Below, in pieces: positions 1-8,522 of a stretch of DNA of 33,702 bases (positions are counted from its first letter, which is position 1; each line of letters begins with the position of its first letter). Under the pieces are notes generated by a model, which had not been told where the DNA came from, did not search any database, and saw nothing but the letters and a program-made list of their open reading frames with translations. A program made the translations under genes and the position numbers. Source of the stretch: an uncultured Prevotella sp. (lineage in GTDB: Bacteria > Bacteroidota > Bacteroidia > Bacteroidales > Bacteroidaceae); assembly GCA_905236755.1 (NCBI GenBank), contig CAJOCR010000022.1, positions 1-33,702 on the forward strand, given 5' to 3'.

Positions 1-94
1 CTGTTAGAGAAATTTTACTCGTGCACTAAGAAAAATTTACTACCCTGTAGGACCGCAAATTTCGTTGCGTTTTATCCGTCTTGCAACTATGTTG

Positions 95-126
95 CAAAGA
101 TACAGAATAATATCTAATTATGCAAA
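95..126 (-). promoter_or_regulatory. Leftward Bacteroidota-type promoter for a gene beyond the left edge
   Basis: Read on the minus strand, TTTG (126-123) is followed after 20 nt by TATCTTTG (102-95), which matches the Bacteroidota sigma-factor consensus TTTG-N19/20-TAnnTTTG. Transcription would begin near position 88 and run out of the window, so 1-88 is probably the 5' leader of an unseen gene. Two TTGCAA palindromes (82-87 and 92-97 region) sit over the -7 box and could be a protein-binding site; that is inference. Confidence 0.6.
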
Positions 127-170
127 TATTTTCGCAGTTATTTCTTTTTTATTTTTATTACCTCCCAAAG

Positions 171-364
171 AGTCTCACTTTCTCACTTTCTCACTTAGGA
201 CATTAAGGTTTTTCACTTTTCAATTAGAATTGAAAAACAAATCATTTATTATAATATTAATATACTTATAAATTACAAGAAAGAATATTTAAAAAGCTCC
301 TAATTCCTAACCACTAACTACTAACTTCAAAAAACCTTAATGTCCTAAGTGAGAAAGTGAGACT
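171..364. repeat. Large inverted repeat, arms 43 and 35 nt
   Basis: The left arm (171-213) and right arm (330-364) are exact reverse complements except that the left arm has three tandem copies of the 8-mer TCTCACTT (173-196) and the right arm has two. The 116-nt spacer is very AT-rich, contains a 20-nt palindrome (217-236) and a run of TAACTA-like words (around 301-327). No ORF or promoter is visible inside. The one-unit difference looks like replication slippage. It could be an intergenic repeat element or fold as a long hairpin. Confidence 0.75.
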
Positions 365-424
365 CTCCCCCTACTCTTTTATCCCATTTTTTTAGAAAAA
401 TGATACACCTTTTCTGAAAAAAGA

Positions 425-454
425 TAAAAAAAAACGCCAGCTTCACAGTTGGCG
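425..454 (-). terminator. Rho-independent terminator, leftward
   Basis: On the minus strand CGCCA (454-450) pairs with TGGCG (439-435) around a loop that may add one or two pairs, and is followed by a run of about nine U (from A's at 426-434). It is about 130 nt past the stop of the GIN-domain lipoprotein gene and is the likely end of that transcript. Confidence 0.6.
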
Positions 455-582
455 GTTCTTTACAAACGAGAGCGGACGCTGTGCTACACAGCTATTGAAT
501 ATTGAACAATGAATAATATCATTATTTTTGCTCAGATAGCTTTGCGCCCTTATATGATAAATTTTACTCAATACTATATTTC

Positions 583-1404
583 TTACTTTGGTTCGATGTT
601 CGATGTTCGACGTATGTTTAAATCATCAGTATCAATATCTCCGATACCTGAGCGTTTCTTTTTCATGCTGCGAGCATCGCCCTTGAGGGTTATATTTCCC
701 GTACCTCCCAGCGAGGCTTCTACATGTCCGCAGTTTACAACCATTGCATCTATATTACCTGTACCCATGAGCGAACAAGATACTCTATTGGCATTAAAGA
801 TATTTGCATCGATGTTGCCCGTGCCCTTCAGCTGCATATCAACAGTTTGGGTGGTTGCTTTGGTAACATCGATATCGCCTGTGCCTTTAACATCAAGATT
901 CAAAGCATCGCAAACAACATGACCAAAATCCATGCTGCCTGTGCCATGAATATAAAGACGAAGGGTGTCGGTGTCGATAGGTTGTCTTGAGATGAAATCG
1001 CCACAACCGTGATAAGATACTTCTATGATATCAGGTGATGTGATATATACTTCTGGCGCTTTATTGTTAGAATTAGAAAAGTCAAATATATTCACCACAA
1101 TACTTTTACTGTTTTTTGTGCTTATTGACAGTGTGGCACCATCGCTAACTATCTCTGTGCGATCAATCTGTTTCTGTGTGCCTTTTATCTTTACAGAGAG
1201 TGTGTCGCCCTGAGTATAATAAACGGTTGCTACGCCTTTGATGTTTATTTTGTCAAAGGGTTTTGTTTTGATGACTGAGGTAACAACAGGCGAGTTATCT
1301 TCTTCATCGAAATGAATGGCAGAATCATCAACACGTACTCTACAAGAAGAGAACAGCACTACTGCGAGCGCAAGAACTGTTAACAAGGAAAAATGTTGTT
1401 TCAT
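583..1404 (-). CDS. GIN-domain (DUF2807) lipoprotein
   Basis: A 273-residue predicted exported lipoprotein. The N-terminus has a basic start, a hydrophobic core and the lipobox FSSC with Cys21 as the lipidation site. From about residue 45 the chain is a putative auto-transporter adhesin head GIN domain: repeated GTGNID/GTGDID/GTGSMD steps around residues 150-235 indicate a right-handed beta-helix made of stacked short strands. Function of the family is not established; in Bacteroidota such proteins are envelope-anchored and often abundant in copy number. It is transcribed divergently from the serine acetyltransferase gene and appears monocistronic, ending at the terminator near 425-454. The C-terminal codons contain a short 9-nt tandem repeat (594-612 region). 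Family assignment is confident; role unknown. Confidence 0.88.
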   Translation of the reverse strand: MKQHFSLLTVLALAVVLFSSCRVRVDDSAIHFDEEDNSPVVTSVIKTKPFDKINIKGVATVYYTQGDTLSVKIKGTQKQIDRTEIVSDGATLSISTKNSKSIVVNIFDFSNSNNKAPEVYITSPDIIEVSYHGCGDFISRQPIDTDTLRLYIHGTGSMDFGHVVCDALNLDVKGTGDIDVTKATTQTVDMQLKGTGNIDANIFNANRVSCSLMGTGNIDAMVVNCGHVEASLGGTGNITLKGDARSMKKKRSGIGDIDTDDLNIRRTSNIEPK

Positions 1405-1466
1405 ATGCTTATTTTTTTATTGTCTGAGTGTTAGACGAAAGAGGAAGAGAAAAAGTTGCAGTAAAC

Positions 1467-1497
1467 TTGGGCAATCCATAAAAAATAGTTATCTTTG
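1467..1497 (+). promoter_or_regulatory. Promoter of the cysE-rlmL-dpp4 cluster
   Basis: TTG (1467-1469, within ACTTGG) and TATCTTTG (1490-1497) are 20 nt apart, matching the Bacteroidota promoter form. The predicted start of transcription, near 1504, leaves a leader of about 20 nt before the ATG at 1523. Confidence 0.6.
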
Positions 1498-1522
1498 TAC
1501 TCGTAAATATTGATACAACAAA

Positions 1523-2473
1523 ATGAGTAATGACAATGTAGCCCAGACATTAACGCAAACGATAGAACAACTATCGTCGGCCGACTCGCTCAAAGGGCTC
1601 TTTCATCAGCACAGAGATGGCAACCCTATCCCTTCGGGTGCAGCACTTGAGGAGATAATACAACTGTTGCGTGCCATTCTTTTTCCGGGGTATTACGGAA
1701 AATCGTCAATAAATACAAAGACACTCACCTACCATATTGGTGTTTCTGTGGAACGACTGCACAAGTTGCTTGCCGGACAGATTTTGGCTGGCTTGTGTTT
1801 CAACCTGTGCGAGGACTGCACGGAGGAGGATAATATCAATGAACTGTCAAAGCTTAGTTTAAAAGCCAACGAGCTGTCGTCGGAGATTATCCGTAGGTTG
1901 CCACAGATAAGAAGCGTGTTGGCTACCGATGTTACTGCCGCATTTAATGGCGATCCTGCAGCCGACAGTTTTGCTGAAGTTATTTCTTGCTATCCTGTTA
2001 TCAAGGCACTCACCAACTATCGTGTGGCTCACGAGTTGTATTTGCTTGGTGTGCCTCTTATTCCACGAATGATGACTGAGATGGCTCACTCTGAGACGGG
2101 TATTGACATACATCCTGGAGCAACAATAGGCGAATATTTCACTATTGATCACGGAACAGGTGTGGTTATTGGTGCTACCTGCATCATAGGCAAGAATGTT
2201 AAGTTGTATCAAGGTGTTACTCTTGGCGCCAAGAGTTTCCCTCTTGACGACGAAGGCAATCCTATCAAGGGTATTCCACGCCACCCTATTCTTGAAGACA
2301 ACGTTATAGTGTATTCAAACGCTACTATTCTTGGACGAATAAAGATAGGCAAGAGCTGTATCGTTGGTGCCAACGTGTGGGTGACCAAAGATATGAAACC
2401 AAAGACAAAGAAATACAAAAAAGAAAAAATAGATAAATTAGATATTGAATTCAATAATGGAACAGGAATTTGA
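1523..2473 (+). CDS. cysE: Serine O-acetyltransferase
   Basis: Transfers acetyl from acetyl-CoA to L-serine, giving O-acetylserine, the first step of cysteine synthesis. The 316-residue protein has a helical N-terminal SATase domain (about 1-185) and a left-handed beta-helix of hexapeptide repeats (about 190-285). Family active-site features are present: GIDIHPGATIG and DHGTGVVIG, holding the two catalytic histidines, then QGVTLGAKSF. It ends in a Lys-rich stretch and a C-terminal Ile (…NNGTGI). In characterised CysE proteins a C-terminal Ile docks in the active site of CysK to form the cysteine synthase complex, so this tail is probably meaningful, but no cysK lies nearby. The last 17 nt overlap the next gene, suggesting translational coupling. 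Confidence 0.92.
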   Translation: MSNDNVAQTLTQTIEQLSSADSLKGLFHQHRDGNPIPSGAALEEIIQLLRAILFPGYYGKSSINTKTLTYHIGVSVERLHKLLAGQILAGLCFNLCEDCTEEDNINELSKLSLKANELSSEIIRRLPQIRSVLATDVTAAFNGDPAADSFAEVISCYPVIKALTNYRVAHELYLLGVPLIPRMMTEMAHSETGIDIHPGATIGEYFTIDHGTGVVIGATCIIGKNVKLYQGVTLGAKSFPLDDEGNPIKGIPRHPILEDNVIVYSNATILGRIKIGKSCIVGANVWVTKDMKPKTKKYKKEKIDKLDIEFNNGTGI

Positions 2474-3929
2474 ACTCATTGCCAAAACCTTTATGGGATT
2501 AGAGCAGGTTTTGGCTCAGGAGCTCACCCAACTGGGTGCAAACAATGTACAGATAGGCCGACGCATGGTCTCTTTCACTGGTAACAAGGAACTTATGTAT
2601 CGTGCTAACTTCCAGTTGCACACCGCAATCAGAATCTTAAAGCCTATAGCTCATTTCAAGGCTTCATCGGCTGATGATATGTACGAGGAGGTGAAGAAGC
2701 TTGACTGGGATAAGTACATTGAAAAGGGAAAGACTTTCTCGGTTGATTCGGTTGTTTACTCAGAAGATTTCCGCAACTCACGATTTGTTACATATAAAGT
2801 GAAAGACGCTATCGTTGACTGGTTCCGCGAGAAAACAGGCGAGCGTCCTAACATTTCAGTAACCAATCCTGATATTCGCTTGAACATTCACATTGCTGAG
2901 AACAACGCCACTCTGAGTCTTGACTCAAGTGGTGAGAGTTTGCATCGTCGCGGCTACCGTCAGGAAACAGTAGAGGCTCCACTCAACGAGGTGCTTGCTG
3001 CTGGTATGATTCTTATGTCGGGCTGGAAGGGCGACTGCGATTTCATTGACCCAATGTGTGGTTCAGGTACTCTTGCTGTAGAGGCTGCTCTTATTGCCCG
3101 TAACATCAATCCTGGTGTGTTCCGCAAGGAGTTTGCTTTTGAAAAGTGGCCTGACTTTGATCAGGAACTCTTCGACGAGATTTACAACGATGATTCTCAG
3201 GAACGTGAGTTCACACACCACATCTACGGATATGATGTTGACATGAAGGCTGTGAACACTGCTGCAATGAATGTTAAGGCTGCAGGTCTGACTAAGGATG
3301 TTACTATTGCTCAGGCAGACTTCAAGAACTTCACGCAGCCAGCAGAGAAGAGCATCATCATCACTAACCCTCCTTACGGTGAGCGCATCTCTACTCCTAA
3401 CCTTCTGAATACCTACAAGATGATTGGTGAGCGTCTGAAGAATGCTTTCAAGGGCAACGAGGCTTGGGTACTTTCATATCGTGAAGAGTGTTTCCAGGCT
3501 ATTGGCTTAAAGCCTTCTATCAAGATTCCGGTATATAACGGTTCGCTGGAATGTGAATTCCGCAAGTATGTGATGTTTGACGGCAAGATGAAGGATTTCC
3601 GTTCAGAAGGTGGTGTTGTGAAGACAGAAGCCGAGAAGAAGGAAATGGCTAAGAAACATCGTTTCAAGAAGAACCGTGAGTTTAAGGAGCGTTTGGAACA
3701 CGAGGAGGAGAATGAAGAAGGCGACATTCGCACATTTACTTTCCACAAGCCTAAGTTTGCTAACGACGAACATCATGACGGTCGTCATTTCGACCGTTAC
3801 AAGGGCAATCGCTTTGGTAAGGACGAGGAGCGTTTCTCACGTGACGGAAAACGAGGTGGAAAGAAATTCGACAAGGGTGGTCGTAGAGGAAAGAAATTCG
3901 GTAAAGCAGATTTTAGCGATGAAGATTAA
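2457..3929 (+). CDS. THUMP-domain class I RNA methyltransferase (RlmL/Trm14-like)
   Basis: Predicted 490-residue SAM-dependent RNA methyltransferase, probably making N2-methylguanosine in 23S rRNA like the N-terminal half of E. coli RlmL. Residues about 1-160 hold the ferredoxin-like and THUMP RNA-binding region. The Rossmann methyltransferase domain follows, with DPMCGSGTLAVEAA (from Asp198) for SAM binding and the catalytic TNPPYGER (Asn304-Tyr307). From about residue 385 to the end is a basic, Gly/Phe/Lys/Arg-rich tail, likely disordered and RNA-binding. ATG 2457 is preferred over an in-frame TTG at 2445; both overlap cysE. Its own last 11 nt overlap the next gene. The exact target base cannot be told from sequence. 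Confidence 0.88.
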   Translation: MEQEFELIAKTFMGLEQVLAQELTQLGANNVQIGRRMVSFTGNKELMYRANFQLHTAIRILKPIAHFKASSADDMYEEVKKLDWDKYIEKGKTFSVDSVVYSEDFRNSRFVTYKVKDAIVDWFREKTGERPNISVTNPDIRLNIHIAENNATLSLDSSGESLHRRGYRQETVEAPLNEVLAAGMILMSGWKGDCDFIDPMCGSGTLAVEAALIARNINPGVFRKEFAFEKWPDFDQELFDEIYNDDSQEREFTHHIYGYDVDMKAVNTAAMNVKAAGLTKDVTIAQADFKNFTQPAEKSIIITNPPYGERISTPNLLNTYKMIGERLKNAFKGNEAWVLSYREECFQAIGLKPSIKIPVYNGSLECEFRKYVMFDGKMKDFRSEGGVVKTEAEKKEMAKKHRFKKNREFKERLEHEEENEEGDIRTFTFHKPKFANDEHHDGRHFDRYKGNRFGKDEERFSRDGKRGGKKFDKGGRRGKKFGKADFSDED

Positions 3930-6057
3930 GAATTACATTTTCACTCTTACTGCTCTGTTAGGATTATATTGTCCAGCAACAATGCAAGAAGTAAATGCAC
4001 AGGAATTAAAGACGCTAACACTCGAAGACCTGAACTTCGGCGGTACTAACTACCACAATATGGTGGCTAAAAACCGTTGGACTACTTGGTGGGGCGATAA
4101 GCTTGTGCGCCAGGATGCCGAAGAGTGTTTTCTTGTTGATCTGAAAACAGGTAAGGAAACTAAGCTTTTCAACATCACTCAACTGCGCAAGATAAAGGGT
4201 GTAGAAGGTGTTCACTCGCTTTATCAGACTTCCTTTCCTGATGCCAGCAAAACGGTGGTGAAGATAGGTGATCAGCTTATCAACTGGAAGAAGGGTACTG
4301 TAGAGAAAGACAACACACCTAAGGCGTACGTGCGCGACTATCAGCTCTTTGTAAAGGACGCTAAGGGCGAGCACAAGCTAACTACCGACGGCAGCAGAAA
4401 CATTGTTTACGGTCAGAGTGTTCACCGTGATGAGTTTGGTATCAGCGGAGGTATATACTGGAACCCACAGCACACACTGCTGGCTTTCTACCGTATGGAC
4501 CAGAGTATGGTGAGCGATTATCCTCTTGTTGATATTCCAGAACTCGACTGGAACCCAACTGCAGGCGAGAGTCGTGTGGCTAAGTTTGCGCCAGAAAAGT
4601 ATCCTATGGCTGGCGAAACAAGCCATAAGGTTACTGTTGGCGTGTATGACGTTAAGACAGGAAAGACCGTTTATCTGAAGGCTGGCGACCCTACTGACCG
4701 TTATTTTACCAATATTGCGTGGGATGCAGAGGGAAAGACCATCTATATGTTTGAGCTTAACCGCGATCAGAACGATTGCCGACTGGTGAGCTACAACGCT
4801 GCTACAGGCGACAAGATAGCTGAACTATATCGTGAGACCGATGCTAAATATGTGGAGCCTCAGCACCCTATTATGTTCCTCCCTTGGGACAGCAGCAAGT
4901 TTATTCTGCAGAGTCAGAAAGACGGCTACAACCACATTTATCTGTTCAGCAAAGACGGTAAGGAGCTGAAGCAGATAACAAAGGGCAAATGGGTGGTTAT
5001 GGATATTCTTGGTTTCAACAACAAGAAGCAGAGCATCATCATTGCATCAAACGAGCTGAGTGCTATTCAGCGTAACCTGTTCAGCGTTGATGTGAACACA
5101 GGAAAGCGCACACTCGTTGACGATAACGGGAAAGGCTGGCACAACGGTAGCTTGAGCGAGAGCGGACAGTATATTTATGATAACTACCAGACTCCTACCG
5201 TGCCTCGCAAGATTGCTATCATCAATACTGAGAACAACAAGCACACTGCTTATTTCACAGCCGATAATCCTTGGAAGGGCTATACCGTTCCTACTTACGA
5301 GTGTGGAACAATAAAGGCTGCCGACGGAGTTACCGATCTGTACTACCGTATGGTGAAACCTCTGAACTTTGACGAAAAGAAGAAATACCCAACAATAGTA
5401 TATGTTTACGGTGGTCCTCACGCACATAATGTTGACGCACGCTGGAACTGGGGTTCTCGTTCGTGGGAAACATGGATGGCTGAGAATGGTTATCTGCTGT
5501 TTATTCTCGACAACCGAGGAAGCGAGAACCGCGGAAAAGAGTTTGAGCAGGCTACCTTCCGTCACTTAGGTGATGTGGAGATGCAAGACCAGATGGAAGG
5601 TGTAAAGTTCCTGAAGAGTCTGCCTTATGTCGATGCCAATCGTATGGGTGTTCACGGCTGGAGCTTCGGTGGATTTATGACTACCAACCTTATGACTACC
5701 TATCCTGATGTGTTCAAGGTGGGTGTTGCCGGTGGTCCTGTTATCGACTGGAAATGGTATGAGGTAATGTATGGTGAGCGCTATATGGATACTCCACAGA
5801 CAAACCCTGAGGGCTACGCTGGTTCATCACTTCTTCCTAAAGCAAAGAACCTGAAGGGTAAGCTGCAAATCATCATCGGTCTTAACGACCCTGTTGTAGT
5901 TCCTCAGCATGCTTTCAGTTTCCTGAAGGCTTGTATAGGTGCAGGCACTCAACCTGACTTCTTTGTTTATCCAGGCGAACCACATAATATGCGCGGTCAT
6001 CAGAGCACTCATCTACATAAGCGCATATCACAATACTTCTTTGACTACCTCAAATAG
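3919..6057 (+). CDS. Dipeptidyl peptidase IV (S9 family serine peptidase)
   Basis: A 712-residue exported exopeptidase removing X-Pro or X-Ala dipeptides from N-termini. The start at 3919 is chosen because it gives a signal peptide (MKIKNYIFTLTALLGLYCPA…) ending before NAQ near residue 28; the frame stays open upstream only because it shadows rlmL. An N-terminal beta-propeller (about 50-460) precedes the alpha/beta-hydrolase domain. The catalytic triad is visible: Ser582 in GWSFGG, Asp657 in GLNDPVV and His689 in GEPHNMRG. Length matches the DPP-IV of oral Bacteroidota. It overlaps the methyltransferase gene by 11 nt, so it is probably co-transcribed, though the functions look unrelated. Likely periplasmic, helping in peptide utilisation. 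Confidence 0.92.
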   Translation: MKIKNYIFTLTALLGLYCPATMQEVNAQELKTLTLEDLNFGGTNYHNMVAKNRWTTWWGDKLVRQDAEECFLVDLKTGKETKLFNITQLRKIKGVEGVHSLYQTSFPDASKTVVKIGDQLINWKKGTVEKDNTPKAYVRDYQLFVKDAKGEHKLTTDGSRNIVYGQSVHRDEFGISGGIYWNPQHTLLAFYRMDQSMVSDYPLVDIPELDWNPTAGESRVAKFAPEKYPMAGETSHKVTVGVYDVKTGKTVYLKAGDPTDRYFTNIAWDAEGKTIYMFELNRDQNDCRLVSYNAATGDKIAELYRETDAKYVEPQHPIMFLPWDSSKFILQSQKDGYNHIYLFSKDGKELKQITKGKWVVMDILGFNNKKQSIIIASNELSAIQRNLFSVDVNTGKRTLVDDNGKGWHNGSLSESGQYIYDNYQTPTVPRKIAIINTENNKHTAYFTADNPWKGYTVPTYECGTIKAADGVTDLYYRMVKPLNFDEKKKYPTIVYVYGGPHAHNVDARWNWGSRSWETWMAENGYLLFILDNRGSENRGKEFEQATFRHLGDVEMQDQMEGVKFLKSLPYVDANRMGVHGWSFGGFMTTNLMTTYPDVFKVGVAGGPVIDWKWYEVMYGERYMDTPQTNPEGYAGSSLLPKAKNLKGKLQIIIGLNDPVVVPQHAFSFLKACIGAGTQPDFFVYPGEPHNMRGHQSTHLHKRISQYFFDYLK

Positions 6058-6125
6058 AATTACAAATTTGGAATTACGAGTTACGAATTATTCTAATTAC
6101 AAATTTTGAGTTACGACTTAAGAGG
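6058..6125. repeat. AT-rich short direct repeats after dpp4
   Basis: Immediately after the stop codon the word AATTACAAATTTG occurs at 6058-6070 and again, with one extra T, at 6095-6108; GAGTTACGA occurs at about 6078 and 6108. This looks like intergenic simple-sequence DNA, without coding or promoter signals. Confidence 0.6.
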
Positions 6126-6183
6126 TACGAGTGATTCTATTTTTCAACGTTACTAAGCAAGAAACTTCTCAAGCAACCTGTCC

Positions 6184-6203
6184 CCTCCCCTCTGGAGGGG
6201 AGG
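6184..6203 (+). terminator. GC-rich hairpin between dpp4 and purD
   Basis: CCTCCCCTC (6184-6192) pairs with GAGGGGAGG (6195-6203), and a second G-rich block (GGGAGAGG) plus a T-run (6216-6221) follow. It probably ends the cysE-rlmL-dpp4 transcript. It resembles the hairpin at 7531-7558, so it may be one copy of an intergenic repeat. Confidence 0.55.
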
Positions 6204-6239
6204 TTAGGGAGAGGTCTTTTTAAAAACCATAAGAAACTT

Positions 6240-7508
6240 ATGAAGATATTATTATTAGGCAGCGGCGGTAGAGAACACGCCCTTGCGTGGAAAATCTCTC
6301 AGAGCGAGAAATGTGACAAACTATTTATTGCACCAGGTAATGCTGGTACATCAAATGTTGGCGAGAACGTAAATATCGGTGTTGGCGAATTCGATAAAAT
6401 CAAAGACTTTGCTGCAGAAAACAACATCGACATGATTGTTGTTGGTCCTGAGGTGCCTCTTGTTGAAGGTATCTATGACGAACTGAAGAACGATGCTCGC
6501 ACAGCTAACATTCCTGTTATCGGTCCAAGCAAAAAGGGAGCTGTTCTTGAAGGCTCAAAGGATTTTGCTAAAGACTTTATGAAGCGTCACAATATTCCAA
6601 CAGCTGCCTACGGAACATTTGACGGAACAACAATTGAAGAGGGTTTGAAGTTTCTTGAGACTCTGAAAGCTCCTTACGTACTGAAGGCCGACGGTCTGTG
6701 TGCCGGTAAGGGTGTGCTTATTGTTCCTACTCTTGAAGAAGCTAAGAAGGAATTCAAGGATATGCTCGGCGGTATGTTCGGTAATGCCTCTGCAAAAGTG
6801 GTTATCGAAGAGTTCCTCAGCGGTATTGAGTGCTCTGTATTCGTAATCACCGACGGAAAGAACTATAAGATTCTGCCTGAGGCTAAAGACTACAAGCGTA
6901 TTGGTGAGGGCGATACAGGCTTGAACACAGGAGGTATGGGTTCGGTCAGTCCTGTTCCTTTCGCTACAAAAGAATGGATGAAGAAAGTTGAAGACCGCAT
7001 TATCCGTCCTACTGTTGACGGTCTTGCTGCCGACAATATCGACTACAAGGGCTTTATCTTCTTCGGTCTTATCAATGTGGAGGGCGAGCCTATGGTTATT
7101 GAGTATAACTGTCGTATGGGCGACCCAGAAACAGAGACAGTGATGCTTCGTTTGAAGAGCGACATCGTTGACCTATTCGAGGGTGTAGCTGCTGGCGATC
7201 TTGATAAGCGCAGCATTGAGTTCGACGAGCGTAGTGCAGTGTGTGTGATGCTTGTTAGCGGCGGTTATCCTGAGGCATACAAGAAGGGCTACCCTATCAC
7301 TGGAATAGATAAGGTTGAGGGAAGTATTGTGTTCCACGCAGGAACAGCAACCAAAGACGGTGAAGTGGTTACTGCTGGCGGTAGAGTAATCGCTGTGAGC
7401 AGTTATGGAGCCAACAAGGAAGAAGCTCTGAAGAAGAGTTTTGAGGAGGCTCAGAAAATAGAATTCAAAGACAAGTATTTCCGTTCTGACATCGGAAAAG
7501 ACCTATAA
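6240..7508 (+). CDS. purD: Phosphoribosylamine-glycine ligase
   Basis: Joins 5-phosphoribosylamine and glycine using ATP to give GAR, the second step of de novo purine synthesis, in the cytosol. The 422-residue length is normal. The N-terminal domain opens with [19 protein letters not shown]; the ATP-grasp domain spans about residues 105-325 and shows [37 protein letters not shown] and the metal-binding [10 protein letters not shown]; the C-terminal domain carries the conserved VMLVSGGYP. No Bacteroidota promoter match is obvious in the short gap upstream. The 82-nt gap downstream holds a GC-rich hairpin, so the following genes may be a separate unit. No other pur genes are in the window. Confidence 0.97.
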   Translation: MKILLLGSGGREHALAWKISQSEKCDKLFIAPGNAGTSNVGENVNIGVGEFDKIKDFAAENNIDMIVVGPEVPLVEGIYDELKNDARTANIPVIGPSKKGAVLEGSKDFAKDFMKRHNIPTAAYGTFDGTTIEEGLKFLETLKAPYVLKADGLCAGKGVLIVPTLEEAKKEFKDMLGGMFGNASAKVVIEEFLSGIECSVFVITDGKNYKILPEAKDYKRIGEGDTGLNTGGMGSVSPVPFATKEWMKKVEDRIIRPTVDGLAADNIDYKGFIFFGLINVEGEPMVIEYNCRMGDPETETVMLRLKSDIVDLFEGVAAGDLDKRSIEFDERSAVCVMLVSGGYPEAYKKGYPITGIDKVEGSIVFHAGTATKDGEVVTAGGRVIAVSSYGANKEEALKKSFEEAQKIEFKDKYFRSDIGKDL

Positions 7509-7530
7509 GGAATGTGGAATTTTAGTTCCC

Positions 7531-7558
7531 CCTCTCCCATCGGAGGGGATGGGGGAGG
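7531..7558. terminator. GC-rich hairpin after purD
   Basis: CCTCTCCCATC (7531-7541) pairs with GATGGGGGAGG (7548-7558), an 11-bp stem with one T-G wobble and a 6-nt loop, 22 nt after the purD stop. There is no U-run of note, only TTCCTTT. It is similar in sequence to the hairpin at 6184-6203. Confidence 0.5.
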
Positions 7559-7590
7559 CTTCCTTTAGAAGGTTGGGTATGATAGTATAA

Positions 7591-8517
7591 ATGAAAAAAA
7601 GAATACAGAACAAAATAGCCGAGAGCAGATGGACTTTACCTTTTGTTCTCGGTTACGGCATTTTAATAGTCTTGGCAGAAGGACTGTTAAGCAAGGAAAC
7701 ATGGATGTCAACCATATGTGTGTTTCTTGCCACTTTACTTATGGCTGAATTCAACAACCGTTTTGCATTGATACGCATATACTGTCGCTTGATTTCAGCA
7801 TCATTTCTGGTGTTGACATTAATATCGCCACAACTATTAACATCAACAAGTGCATGTATAGCTCAACTGGCTTTTGTGAGTTTCTACATCATATTTTTTA
7901 TGGCGTATCAAGACAGGAATGCAGCCGGCTTAATGTTCTATTCTTTCTGCATTGCAGGTGTTATTAGTTTAATATGGGTGCAGGCGTTGTACTTTGTTCC
8001 GCTCCTTTGGATAATGATGGCCACCTATAATATGGCAGGCAGCATTAAGAACATAATGGGAAGTGTGCTGGGAGTGATGGCGCCCTACTGGTTTGTTTCA
8101 CCTTATTATATATATAAAGGCAACTTAGAGCAGCTGCTTCAGCATTTTGAAAGTCTTGGAAAGTTTGAAGCTTTAGCCGATTTCTCAACTCTTTCAACAG
8201 AGCAGATTAGCACCTTATGTGTGATTAGTGTGCTATTTGTGATAGGAATGGTACATTTCCTACGTTCAAGCTATCTCGACAAAATACGTATTCGTATGAC
8301 TTATAACACTCTTATCGTCGTAGGTTTGGCTGCTATTACATTCCTTGTATTGCAGCCTCAGCACTATGATTTACTCATACGCATACTACTTGTTTCTACA
8401 TCAGTTCTTATAGCACATTTCTTTGCTCTAACACATAACAAACTGACAAATATTACATTTGTTACAGTTGCTACAGTTGTATTCTTCTTAACCATATATA
8501 ACCTCTTAGCAGCATAA
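7591..8517 (+). CDS. Multi-pass membrane protein of unknown function
   Basis: I do not recognise a named family. The 308 residues are strongly hydrophobic with about seven or eight predicted membrane helices: near residues 15-35, 40-55, 65-85, 88-105, 112-155 (two segments), 160-175, then after a soluble loop (about 178-205) further helices at 208-225, 240-255, 260-277 and 285-305. The start is basic (MKKRIQNKIAESR), giving an N-in topology. No catalytic motif is visible. Only 5 nt separate its stop from the DedA-ZnuA fusion gene, and 3 nt separate that from znuC, so all three are very likely one operon. This makes a role in envelope or metal transport possible, but it lacks the look of a ZnuB permease, so this is only inference. 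Confidence 0.75.
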   Translation: MKKRIQNKIAESRWTLPFVLGYGILIVLAEGLLSKETWMSTICVFLATLLMAEFNNRFALIRIYCRLISASFLVLTLISPQLLTSTSACIAQLAFVSFYIIFFMAYQDRNAAGLMFYSFCIAGVISLIWVQALYFVPLLWIMMATYNMAGSIKNIMGSVLGVMAPYWFVSPYYIYKGNLEQLLQHFESLGKFEALADFSTLSTEQISTLCVISVLFVIGMVHFLRSSYLDKIRIRMTYNTLIVVGLAAITFLVLQPQHYDLLIRILLVSTSVLIAHFFALTHNKLTNITFVTVATVVFFLTIYNLLAA

Positions 8518-8522
8518 TCTAT

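Noticed and set aside
65..271. Open frame of 68 codons on the + strand near the left edge
   Set aside because: It runs through the promoter and the inverted repeat in AT-rich DNA, has Phe/Leu-biased composition, and no recognisable domain.
214..329. Invertible promoter between the arms of the inverted repeat
   Set aside because: No TAnnTTTG -7 box is seen on either strand within the spacer and no invertase gene is nearby, so a promoter switch is not supported, although inversion itself is left open.
2445..2456. TTG start for the RNA methyltransferase
   Set aside because: ATG at 2457 is 4 codons later and gives the family-like start MEQEFELIAKTF; TTG starts are rare.
3676..3918. Upstream extension of the DPP-IV frame
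   Set aside because: The extra 81 codons overlap the methyltransferase gene; the signal peptide starts at 3919, so the extension is not used.
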